64,000 nt of DNA, from positions 52,406 through 116,405 of the forward strand of contig JAFYYA010000014.1 in NCBI GenBank assembly GCA_017557785.1, given 5' to 3'. Under the pieces are notes generated by a model. It was not told the origin of the DNA. It made no database searches and saw nothing but the letters and a program-made list of their open reading frames with translations. Shown here one piece after another: positions 48,889 to 57,569 of this stretch. A program made the position numbers and the translations under genes. The stretch's first letter is position 1; the number at the start of each line of letters is the position of its first letter. This DNA is from Salinivirgaceae bacterium. Lineage in GTDB: Bacteria > Bacteroidota > Bacteroidia > Bacteroidales > SZUA-534.

Positions 48889-51792
48889 TCAATAGAAATA
48901 TGAATCGGTTGTATTGTAAACCTGTTTTGGGCCAATACGGTTAACCTTGCCGAATTTCGACAAATCGTTGACATTAAAGTCTTTCGGATTACCCATGATG
49001 CCAATTACAACAGGTTTTCCCTTTATGTTTTCATCATAAAACTTCATGATGTCGTCCATTGTCAGCGACTCAATCTGCTTAATCATCTCGTCCATTGGCT
49101 CTCCTTCAAAACCAAGCAATTTGTAATAGTCTTTAGAAAACGGAAGATTTCTGGCATTCGGCGCCGAAGTCTGACATTGTTGCAACAAATAAGATTTTAT
49201 GTTGTCGATTCGCCAGTCGTGGCGCGGCATATTGTTAAGCAGATCCATAAAAACGGTGACTGCGTCTATGGTCTTATCGTTCTGCGTACCGATTGTGCCA
49301 TAGAAGAACATCGGATTCCCTGCCAGAGTTGGAGTTATAGGTCTCGCTCCTGCAGTATAAGCCATTGAACGTTTTTCACGAATCTCAGTCAGCACCAAAC
49401 CGTTGAAGTCGCCAGAGAAATACTGGTAAAAAGCGTATGCAAGCACTTCCTGCTCCTTCGAATACTTTTGCATAGGGAAGTAGAAATAGATTTGCGCCTG
49501 CTTGGCATCGTTGTTGGCATAGAAATAGATGGTATTCTCAGGTGCATCGGCAATCGGACGGTCTTGCGGTGAATCTGACGGTTTCTCGTGAGCCACCAAT
49601 GGCAGATGTTCGCTCAGAATCTTATGAACATCGTCGAATGGCATTGAGCCGGTATAATAAATTTTGGCGGCATAGTTCGCTGCACGAGTAATGTCACCGG
49701 TTAGGTCAGCAATGTTCATGTCGTTGACAACATAATCTGTCGGTTCTTTGATATATGGCGAATTCTCGCGATAAATCACATAATTAAGCAAAGGGCTATT
49801 GCCCGATGACGGATCCCAACGACGTACATATCTCGTGCCCAAAATATTGTTCTTTAATCTGTTCAACTGTTTTTCGTCCAACTCGGGCATCAGAATCAGT
49901 TTCGAGAGCAGATCGCACGATGCAGTCAGTGAACTCTCCTCGCCCTGAACCACAATTGTCAGATAATCCTCATCGGCGACAACACCATAATCAACGTTCA
50001 ACTTTGCGAACTGCTTTTTCAGTTCCTGCGATTTGTAGTTGCCCATTATGCCAGCATCATTCATCAGCGTTGCCGCATAGGCCAACTTCGGATAGACATT
50101 GGTTCCTGCCCCATAACGGATTGTAAGGTTGAAAATGTTGCTATTGGGATTGTTGGTGTAATTAAGCTCTGACAACTCGTTAATCTTCTTCGACTGTATT
50201 TTTCCAAGGCTCAGTTTGGTATCAGTAACGGCGCCGGCTCTTACATACTTGAACTGTTGAGCGAACGCTGACTGCTGTCCTTCAGCCTGAATCAAAGGCT
50301 TATACATAGGCTTGCTGATTTTATCCTTCGGCTGATTGGGCTTTTCTTTTTCGAAATTCAGCACTAAATAATTGTCATCGAGATATTTTTTCGCTATTTC
50401 CTTGATTTGTTCGGCTGTTACAGCTTTGATTTTCTCAACTCTGTCCACTAAATCGGTAGGGTCTTGCCCATAAATAAACGATTGAGCCAATAAACTGGCC
50501 ACCGTCATATTGTCTTCCATTGCGAGTTCAGTTTGCATGCAAAGATTGGATTTTGCAAGCTCCACATCTTCTTCTGAGAACTCTCCATTGCGCACTTTCT
50601 CAATTACCGCTAAAAGTTTCTTCTCGGTCGATTTGTTGGTGGCATAACGACGCTGGCTGTTATCATACAATGGCACGCCTTCAATGATAAGTCGTCCCTG
50701 TTCTTTAAAAGAGAACAAATCGGCACCAACTGCTGATATTTCACCATCAAGCACCAATTTGTCAGCGACACCAGTCTCGTTGCTATTCGATATAAGCGAC
50801 ATTACCACTTCCAATGGAATTTCATCTGCACTGCCGGCCTTGATGCCGTTGAATACAAGATAAACAACAGGTGAATAACCCGCATATATGGTTTTCTGCA
50901 CACGACCTTGTATCTTCTCATCCGGAACAACCTGGCGTTCAGCAACTTCACCTGCGGGCAATTTGCCGAATGTAGTACCTATCTTGCCGATAATATCATT
51001 TGCTTTGACATTGCCCGATATGACAAGTACCATGTTTCCTGGCACATACCATTTATGGTAGAATTCAATAAGCCTGCTCAATTGCGGATTCTTCAGATGT
51101 TCGCCCAAACCAATTACAGAACGAGCATATGGGGTTTTGCCGAAAATCGACTCAAACATTTTTTCCTGAACTGTAAGGCTGGCATTATCTTTTCCACGAT
51201 TATACTCTTCATAAACAGTCTCCAATTCGGTCTGGAACTCACGGAACACTGGGTTTACAAACCGTTCTGAAGCCAAAGTTAGCCATTGGTTCATTCTATA
51301 TGCCGGAATCTGATTGACGTAGCATGTGTAATCGTATGATGTCCAGGCGTTTGTCATCTTATCGCCAATCAATTCGCACAAATTGCAATACTCAACCGAA
51401 GAACTGATTTTTGCGGCTTCAATCGTCAACTCATTGATTTGCATTCCTATCTCGTTCTTTTTCTGGGGATCCTGCTCTGCAGCCATCTCATCGTATTTGG
51501 CGATTATCTGATTGTAGATAGGCTCTTCTTTTGCCCAGTCAAGTGCGCCAATCTTCTGCGTGCCCTTGAAAAGCATGTGTTCCAGATAGTGTGCGAGACC
51601 AGTGTACTGTTCCGGATCGTCGTAAGAACCTGCCCGGACACCAACCATACCAAAAACATCGGATTGAGTCTCGTCTTCCCAAACATAAACCGATAAGCCG
51701 TTGGCCAGCTTGAAAGTTTTTAGTTCCTGTGCATCAGTCATTTGTCCGAAAGCCAGAAACGCTGCCAAGAACAATAATTTCGTCTTTTTCAT
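48889..51792 (-). CDS. Secreted M16 family zinc metalloprotease (insulinase-like)
   Basis: A 967-residue protease with a signal peptide (MKKTKLLFLAAFLAFGQMTDA). The inverted zinc motif HxxEH is at 68-72 in LAHYLEHMLFKGT and the distant Glu is in the TVYEEYNRGKDNA region. Four M16 half-domains are expected in this length: active first, inactive last, with the usual YTGSMPFDDV and GVADKL-type segments between. It is periplasmic or outer-membrane-associated and cuts peptides of limited size in a closed chamber. It is a separate unit: terminators flank it and a TATTTTTG promoter element lies at 51820-51827. The SusCD operon lies directly upstream. Confidence 0.9.
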   Translation of the reverse strand: MKKTKLLFLAAFLAFGQMTDAQELKTFKLANGLSVYVWEDETQSDVFGMVGVRAGSYDDPEQYTGLAHYLEHMLFKGTQKIGALDWAKEEPIYNQIIAKYDEMAAEQDPQKKNEIGMQINELTIEAAKISSSVEYCNLCELIGDKMTNAWTSYDYTCYVNQIPAYRMNQWLTLASERFVNPVFREFQTELETVYEEYNRGKDNASLTVQEKMFESIFGKTPYARSVIGLGEHLKNPQLSRLIEFYHKWYVPGNMVLVISGNVKANDIIGKIGTTFGKLPAGEVAERQVVPDEKIQGRVQKTIYAGYSPVVYLVFNGIKAGSADEIPLEVVMSLISNSNETGVADKLVLDGEISAVGADLFSFKEQGRLIIEGVPLYDNSQRRYATNKSTEKKLLAVIEKVRNGEFSEEDVELAKSNLCMQTELAMEDNMTVASLLAQSFIYGQDPTDLVDRVEKIKAVTAEQIKEIAKKYLDDNYLVLNFEKEKPNQPKDKISKPMYKPLIQAEGQQSAFAQQFKYVRAGAVTDTKLSLGKIQSKKINELSELNYTNNPNSNIFNLTIRYGAGTNVYPKLAYAATLMNDAGIMGNYKSQELKKQFAKLNVDYGVVADEDYLTIVVQGEESSLTASCDLLSKLILMPELDEKQLNRLKNNILGTRYVRRWDPSSGNSPLLNYVIYRENSPYIKEPTDYVVNDMNIADLTGDITRAANYAAKIYYTGSMPFDDVHKILSEHLPLVAHEKPSDSPQDRPIADAPENTIYFYANNDAKQAQIYFYFPMQKYSKEQEVLAYAFYQYFSGDFNGLVLTEIREKRSMAYTAGARPITPTLAGNPMFFYGTIGTQNDKTIDAVTVFMDLLNNMPRHDWRIDNIKSYLLQQCQTSAPNARNLPFSKDYYKLLGFEGEPMDEMIKQIESLTMDDIMKFYDENIKGKPVVIGIMGNPKDFNVNDLSKFGKVNRIGPKQVYNTTDSYFY

Positions 51793-51819
51793 AAGAAAGT
51801 ATTATTAAAGATTCTATCG

Positions 51820-51827
51820 CAAAAATA
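51820..51827 (-). promoter_or_regulatory. Candidate -7 promoter element (TATTTTTG) for the M16 protease gene
   Basis: The minus strand reads TATTTTTG, matching TAnnTTTG, 27 bp before the protease ATG. The -33 TTG is not clear at the normal spacing. Confidence 0.4.
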
Positions 51828-51861
51828 TCAAACAAAACATTGCTTTGCTGCCATTCTAACA

Positions 51862-51892
51862 AAAAAAGCAACCTCAAAAGGTTGCTTTTTTA
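51862..51892 (-). terminator. Rho-independent terminator after the SusCD-lipoprotein operon
   Basis: AAAAAGCAACC and GGTTGCTTTTT form an 11-bp stem around a 6-nt loop, symmetrical enough to act in both directions. It follows the last gene of the SusC-SusD-lipoprotein operon by 18 bp. Confidence 0.85.
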
Positions 51893-51909
51893 TAGATATC
51901 AATAAAGAA

Positions 51910-52707
51910 TTAGTCTTTAATCATATCAGTACAGCCTTCACCATAATCGCCATAACCATCAAGATAGATGAAATAGTATGGGAACGAGATATTGCCTTCA
52001 TCGTCATACTCGCCAATCACATTCGTGAAATTGTCGTCTTCATCAAAATCATAGAAATAAATAAAACCAAGCGATGGGTCGCCTAAATATTCTCCATAAT
52101 TGAAAATTGCAGGATCATCATCAACAATTATCAATTTGTTTTCAAAATCGACACGGGCAGTAACGGTTTCGCCGCCATCCCACCAGTTAGTGATTTCTAT
52201 TCTGTTGTTAGAGCCTTCAATCTGAGTAATTTCCATTCCATAAGCAGAATTTGGATCACCAACATTTCCATCGTCATAAGCGGTATATGTGCCTAACAAG
52301 AATTTGTCTTTGAACTCTGATGCTTGGGTGGTTTTAAATTGGGTTACACCACCGTAGCGGATTTCAGTGCCTACAACAAAATAGGATTTAGCGAAATAAT
52401 TGGTGTTCTCAAAAAGCCAAATGTTCTTTTCTTCACCTGGCTTGATATTGCATTCAACAATATCAGAGAAATCTTCAGTTTCCGAGACCAAAACGCCACA
52501 ATATTTGGCAGCCAGTCCAGCAGTATCTCCATCGATTGTATAAGATATTGTCGCAGATACATAATTAACATCCGCGCACTCGGGTGCCGACACTGTCACA
52601 TCACGATTATATTTTGCGTCAATGTCGTCTTTAACCAAGTCTTCGCACCCTATAAAGGCAAGTACAACTACTGATGCCATTGCCATAGAAAAAATATGCT
52701 TTTTCAT
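51910..52707 (-). CDS. Lipoprotein of a SusCD operon (265 aa)
   Basis: A lipoprotein with signal and lipobox LAFIGCEDL (Cys at about residue 21). Two parts follow: about 35-130 looks like an Ig or fibronectin III-type domain (VTVSAPECADVNYVSATISY, then KSYFVVGTEIRYGG), and about 135-265 is a beta-barrel-like region rich in Asp, Tyr and Gly (GTYTAYDDGNVGDPNS, FIYFYDFDEDD). It is the third gene of the operon, after SusD with a 21-bp gap, the place of SusE/SusF-type surface glycan-binding lipoproteins. It may help capture the substrate of the SusCD pair. The family is not recognised. Confidence 0.68.
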   Translation of the reverse strand: MKKHIFSMAMASVVVLAFIGCEDLVKDDIDAKYNRDVTVSAPECADVNYVSATISYTIDGDTAGLAAKYCGVLVSETEDFSDIVECNIKPGEEKNIWLFENTNYFAKSYFVVGTEIRYGGVTQFKTTQASEFKDKFLLGTYTAYDDGNVGDPNSAYGMEITQIEGSNNRIEITNWWDGGETVTARVDFENKLIIVDDDPAIFNYGEYLGDPSLGFIYFYDFDEDDNFTNVIGEYDDEGNISFPYYFIYLDGYGDYGEGCTDMIKD

Positions 52708-52728
52708 CAGATACGTGTTTTTAAGTTA

Positions 52729-54255
52729 TTATTTATTTTGGTCCTTCTCTGAGATTTCATCATTCTCTTGAATCTCACGGTACGGAATCTGGTATGTCCA
52801 CAATGGATCACCAGCTGCCACGTCAAGTACGCAACCTTCCAAATGGTTTCCGCAATTCGAACGTTGAATTCCTTCATACAGACGCTTCAGGTCGAAATAA
52901 GCAAAACCTTCGCCGATAAGTTCGATACGGCGCTGAATCCACACGTCTCTTACTGTCACTGATGATTTGTTCCATGCTGGATCGCGTTTTGCCATCAACT
53001 CTTTCAGAACTGTGGCAGCTTTGGCGCCATCGCCAAGATGAGCGTATGCTTCAGCTTCAATCAGGACCATTTCCGATGCTCTCATGTAGAGATAATCCAT
53101 TTCCCAGTTGCCGTCACCACCGAATTTCAAAATTGAATATGGCATTGACGCACCAGGAAGGCTCTTATTCTGATACAATGACCCAGTAGCGTCATTGAAC
53201 CAGTTTTTCTTACGCAAGTCAGTATCACTCATCTGATTATATAACCAGTCAGAAATGCTATGTCCTGAATAGTCAAGACCTGCATATCCTGGAGCCAGGT
53301 TGCTCATATGAGAGAAAAATGATGCAAAACTTGTCGAAGTTTCTGAACTCTGGTCAAATCCCCACATCCACTCTACGTTGTTGATGTCGATGAAACCGTC
53401 TTTCAGACCTTTCTCGTCCATGATTTCATATCCGTCGCGCGCTGCGGCTGCTGCGTCAGCGGCTTTCTGCCACTGCTGAGACATCAGATAGTAACGTGCC
53501 AAAAGACCATTAGCCACATTCACATCAATGAAGTCTTTGCAACTTGCATTATCTGGACGCTCATAACCTGCGCCCAACAAATCAACCGCTTTTGTCAGAT
53601 CGCTTTCAATCTGATCGAACACCATTTTCACTGTGTTACGGCCAATTCGCTCGATTCTCTCTTCATCGCTCAAATTCTCCGATTTGCTGTAACGCAAAGG
53701 AACTCCTGGTGCATTGTAATCAAATTCGTCGGCACTTTTCAGATACTGCTGATAAAGCTGTATCAGATAATAATATGACATTCCACGAACGGCATAGGCT
53801 TGTCCCATAATACCTTTTGCATCTACTGTTGTAGGTTCCTCGGTGAAAAGATCGAGAATCTCGTTGGCTTTTTCTATCATGGTGTAGAATGTCAGCCAGT
53901 TAACGAATGTACGGCGATAACGTGCTAGGCGGTTATCTAGTTGATAATCATAACCGAAATAGTGGAAATTGTGAAAAGTTATGTCTTCACCCATCACATC
54001 GGTCGAATGCAGGACTGACATGTACGAAAAATCATCATGTGAATCGCTGCCCGTTACATTATACGACACCATAAATGCCCATATACCATTCAGGTATGAT
54101 GTCAAGGCATTTGGATCCGACTCCAATAATGACGCTGCCGTTCCGGCATCGAGTTGGGCTGTTATTTCTCCGTCAAGGAATTTCTCGCTGCATGAGTTCA
54201 TGGCGACAGCGGCGACAACCCCAAGTGCTATTGTTGATATTCTTTTAAGTTTCAT
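52729..54255 (-). CDS. SusD/RagB-family surface lipoprotein
   Basis: A 508-residue SusD homologue. The lipobox Cys is residue 22 (AVAMNSC). The fold is seen from SYLNGIWAFM, GQAYAVRGMSYYYLIQLYQQ (the conserved TPR-like helix of SusD), RYSKSENLSDEERI and the C-terminal ELIGEGFAYFDLKR followed by a final YQIPYREIQEND, all family markers. SusD proteins sit on the outer membrane as the lid of the SusC channel and bind the nutrient. The gene follows SusC by 24 bp. No glycoside hydrolase, lyase or regulator (ECF sigma, HTCS) is nearby, so the substrate is not predicted; the M16 protease downstream makes peptide a possibility. Confidence 0.93.
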   Translation of the reverse strand: MKLKRISTIALGVVAAVAMNSCSEKFLDGEITAQLDAGTAASLLESDPNALTSYLNGIWAFMVSYNVTGSDSHDDFSYMSVLHSTDVMGEDITFHNFHYFGYDYQLDNRLARYRRTFVNWLTFYTMIEKANEILDLFTEEPTTVDAKGIMGQAYAVRGMSYYYLIQLYQQYLKSADEFDYNAPGVPLRYSKSENLSDEERIERIGRNTVKMVFDQIESDLTKAVDLLGAGYERPDNASCKDFIDVNVANGLLARYYLMSQQWQKAADAAAAARDGYEIMDEKGLKDGFIDINNVEWMWGFDQSSETSTSFASFFSHMSNLAPGYAGLDYSGHSISDWLYNQMSDTDLRKKNWFNDATGSLYQNKSLPGASMPYSILKFGGDGNWEMDYLYMRASEMVLIEAEAYAHLGDGAKAATVLKELMAKRDPAWNKSSVTVRDVWIQRRIELIGEGFAYFDLKRLYEGIQRSNCGNHLEGCVLDVAAGDPLWTYQIPYREIQENDEISEKDQNK

Positions 54256-54279
54256 TTCTTTAAGTTTTAAATCTTCCTA

Positions 54280-57200
54280 TTAGAATGTTATTTTAACACC
54301 TGCAGAATATGTGCTCAAAGCAGAGTACACATAACCTGTCGCGCCAGAGAATGATTGACGCGGATCCAATCCTTTGCGTTTCGAGAACAGCCAGATGTTG
54401 TCACCTGTTATATAGAAACGGATCTTCTCAATCTTGTACTTCTCGAGCAAAGAACTTGGCAGAGAATAGCCCAAGGTAACATTCTTGATGCTGAAATACG
54501 AAGCCTTTGTCAGCCAACGGTCGCATGATGCGTTCGCATCACGGTCACCGAAACTCAAAGCAGGAACGTCTGTATCGGTGTGACCTGGTGTCCAACGGTT
54601 GAACATATCTTTATGGAAGTTCTCACCATTGTCGCCTGCATTCATAAGATTCTGATAGAATGAATCCCATACCCAGCCGCCAATCTGATAGGCAGTCGAG
54701 ATGCTTAAATCAAAACCGTAAGCTTCAACGCTCGTTGATATACCACCCGCCCAATCAGGAATTGCCGATTTACCGATTTCCTGATAAGTGGCATCTGAAT
54801 TAGTGTAGACTTTAGTCTGCTCACCAGTTTCCGGATCAACTTTCCAATATTGTGCTTTACCATTAGTTGGGTCAACACCGGCGTATTTAACCGCATACCA
54901 GTCGTAGAGCGAACCACCCTTCTTGCGCCAGTAACTGCCGGCCTGATATCCTGAATCAGGTTTACCATCGGCCAACTTGGTAAGTTTGTTCTTATAGGTC
55001 ATTCCGTTGATAGTAACATCCCACTTGATATCGTTTTTGTTGTAGATATCAACGATTGCTTCAATTTCAACACCAGTGTTCTTCATGTTCATCTCGTTCT
55101 TCCAAGTGTAACTTGGATTTCCTTCCGATGACGGCAGCGGGTGCTGATAGATCATATCTCTTGTTTCCTTAATGAAGAAATCGACATTCAAATCGAATCT
55201 GTCATAGAACCGTGATTCAAATCCGGCATTGAAATTGACTGATTTTTCCCAAGTCAAGTCAGGATTACCACGTAACACTTTGGTCAAAGCTGGTTCACCG
55301 TTGACACGTTCTATTTCATACAAATCTTCGTAAACCTTGGCAAGACCCAAGTTGTTGTTACCTTGTGTTCCGTAACTTGCCTTTAATTTCAAACTGTTGA
55401 TTTGTTCAATGTCACGCATGAAGTTTTCTTCCTTAATACGCCATGCACCACCGACGGCCCAGAACGTACCCCAACGCGAATCGGGATGGAATTGTGAACT
55501 TGCATCACGACGAATACTTGCGGTCAGATAATAACGGTCGTTGTAGTTATACTCGGCACGTGCCATATATCCTTCAAGTGTTGACACTGAAGAATGTGAA
55601 TCCAAATCCTGATATTTAGCCGCATTAGCGAATTCCGGATTGTTGGCGTTAACAAAGTTGGTCATGTGGCCATACAAGTAATTGACCACGTCCTTTTTAA
55701 TCTCATGACCAATAAGAAGTTTCACATTGTGCAAACCAAAATCGTGATTATAGTCAAGCAATTGGTTGGCGTTCAATGCACCATAACGTTGAGCCGTCTT
55801 TGTTCCACGTCCGCCAACTTCCATTGCATCACCACCAATAGGTGTCTGGAACACAGTGCTGTTCAGAACAAACAAGTCGTATGCCATATTGGCTGTGAAT
55901 TTGAAATCCTTAAGGAATTTCACTTCGAACAATCCTCTTGATGTCAGGTTGTCAATCAAAATTTTGTTGATACCAGCTTCCAATACAGCCATTGGGTTCT
56001 GATTGCCAGAATACGGGGTGTTAAACTCGTATGCTTTCTCACCAGTATTAGTATAAACATTGTTGCCATCAGCATCATATTTATATATAGGATAAATTGG
56101 GGCAATCATCTGCGAGAACATGAACAAGTTGCTATAGTTTGAACCAACTTCGTCACTGAAAAGACTCTGGTCGGTCTTTGCGTATGCAACGTTACCTTCA
56201 ACTCTGATGTTGCTGCTTATCTTGTGCTCAACTTTCAGACGAGCTGCCGCACGGTTAAAACCTGAATTTGTAACATATCCGTTATCATCAAGATATGAAA
56301 TTGAGAGATAGGCATTTGTAACTTCACCGCCACCGCTCACATTAGCATTATACTCTTGACGCAATCTTGGTTTGAATGGATCCTTAAGCCAATTGTCACT
56401 CCATTTTTTGCTTGCTGATTTGGCTTCCGAAGTAAGCTTTCCGGTTTCCGGGTCAATGATGTTGTTATTTTCGACACCACTAAAGATGTTGAAACCACCC
56501 ATTTGATTTTTAACCAGTTTGCTTGCAGCAATATCGCTTGCATCGATATATCCATAAGAGCCAACCAAACTGTTTCGGTAAGATTCATACATCATTTCGT
56601 AGTATTCACCAGCATCGGTAATAACATCGTAATTGCCGACACCACGTGTATTGAATCCTAAAGTGGCTTCCGCATTGATTTTCGGCTTACCGCTCTTTCC
56701 TTTTTTGGTTGTAATGATGATTACACCGTTTGAACCGCGGGCACCGTACATTGAGTTGGCAGCCGCATCTTTCAAAATAGTGTACGATTCAATATCCTGT
56801 TGCGAAATTGAGTTGAGTGAGCCTTCGTATGGCACACCATCAACAACAATCAACGGGTTCTGGCTTGCCGAGATTGAACCGATACCACGAATCAAAATCT
56901 TTGCAGACGAACCTGGGGTACCGCTACTGCTCGATGATTGAACGCCAGCGACTTTTCCTTCCAAGGCTTTCGACACGTCAGACACTTTCATCTTCTCAAG
57001 TTCGGCACCTTTGACTTGTGACGCAGAACCAGTAAACGATGATTTCTTTGAAGTACCATAGGCCACGACCACCACTTCGTCCATACCAATCGACTCTGGC
57101 TCGAGAGTGATATTAAACGTTGCCTGTGAACCGATAGGAATTTCCTGAGTTTCCATTCCCATGAACGAGAACACAAGTACTTCTGCTTCATTCGACACTT

Positions 57201-57390
57201 TCAAGGTGAAATTACCGTCGAAATCAGTGATTGTTCCCTGTGTTGTGCCTTTCACAACAACATTGACACCTGGCAGCGGTTGATTGTCTTCCGACGAAAT
57301 AACCTTACCGGTCAAGGTTTTGTCTTGAGCATTAACTAATTGTGCCCCAAGGAACAGCAGGCTTACAATCAGCATTGCAATTTTCTTCAT
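54280..57390 (-). CDS. SusC/RagA-family TonB-linked outer membrane protein
   Basis: A 1036-residue TonB-dependent transporter. After the signal peptide (ending AQLVNAQ) comes a carboxypeptidase-regulatory-like beta domain (TLTGKVISSEDNQPLPGVNV, then GTTQGTITDFDGNFTL), a TonB-box-like stretch at about 105-115 (DEVVVVAYG), the plug with NPLIVVDGVPYEG and YGARGSNGVIIITTKKG, and a 22-strand barrel ending in the aromatic GVKITF. It imports large nutrients with SusD and TonB energy. First gene of a three-gene operon. A 179-bp gap upstream has no TAnnTTTG match I can defend. Confidence 0.95.
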   Translation of the reverse strand: MKKIAMLIVSLLFLGAQLVNAQDKTLTGKVISSEDNQPLPGVNVVVKGTTQGTITDFDGNFTLKVSNEAEVLVFSFMGMETQEIPIGSQATFNITLEPESIGMDEVVVVAYGTSKKSSFTGSASQVKGAELEKMKVSDVSKALEGKVAGVQSSSSSGTPGSSAKILIRGIGSISASQNPLIVVDGVPYEGSLNSISQQDIESYTILKDAAANSMYGARGSNGVIIITTKKGKSGKPKINAEATLGFNTRGVGNYDVITDAGEYYEMMYESYRNSLVGSYGYIDASDIAASKLVKNQMGGFNIFSGVENNNIIDPETGKLTSEAKSASKKWSDNWLKDPFKPRLRQEYNANVSGGGEVTNAYLSISYLDDNGYVTNSGFNRAAARLKVEHKISSNIRVEGNVAYAKTDQSLFSDEVGSNYSNLFMFSQMIAPIYPIYKYDADGNNVYTNTGEKAYEFNTPYSGNQNPMAVLEAGINKILIDNLTSRGLFEVKFLKDFKFTANMAYDLFVLNSTVFQTPIGGDAMEVGGRGTKTAQRYGALNANQLLDYNHDFGLHNVKLLIGHEIKKDVVNYLYGHMTNFVNANNPEFANAAKYQDLDSHSSVSTLEGYMARAEYNYNDRYYLTASIRRDASSQFHPDSRWGTFWAVGGAWRIKEENFMRDIEQINSLKLKASYGTQGNNNLGLAKVYEDLYEIERVNGEPALTKVLRGNPDLTWEKSVNFNAGFESRFYDRFDLNVDFFIKETRDMIYQHPLPSSEGNPSYTWKNEMNMKNTGVEIEAIVDIYNKNDIKWDVTINGMTYKNKLTKLADGKPDSGYQAGSYWRKKGGSLYDWYAVKYAGVDPTNGKAQYWKVDPETGEQTKVYTNSDATYQEIGKSAIPDWAGGISTSVEAYGFDLSISTAYQIGGWVWDSFYQNLMNAGDNGENFHKDMFNRWTPGHTDTDVPALSFGDRDANASCDRWLTKASYFSIKNVTLGYSLPSSLLEKYKIEKIRFYITGDNIWLFSKRKGLDPRQSFSGATGYVYSALSTYSAGVKITF

Positions 57391-57569
57391 AAACCTATGA
57401 ATTTAATTAAACTAATAGTTGCTTTACGAACTACAAAGGAAACAAAAAATTATATACGTAACACTAAGTTTTTTAACGGATTTTAAACAACAGGTATTAT
57501 ACGTAGTTTTAGTGGGTACAATAAACATTAGATGGTGATTTACAGGATTATGGCATCACCACTAGGCAC

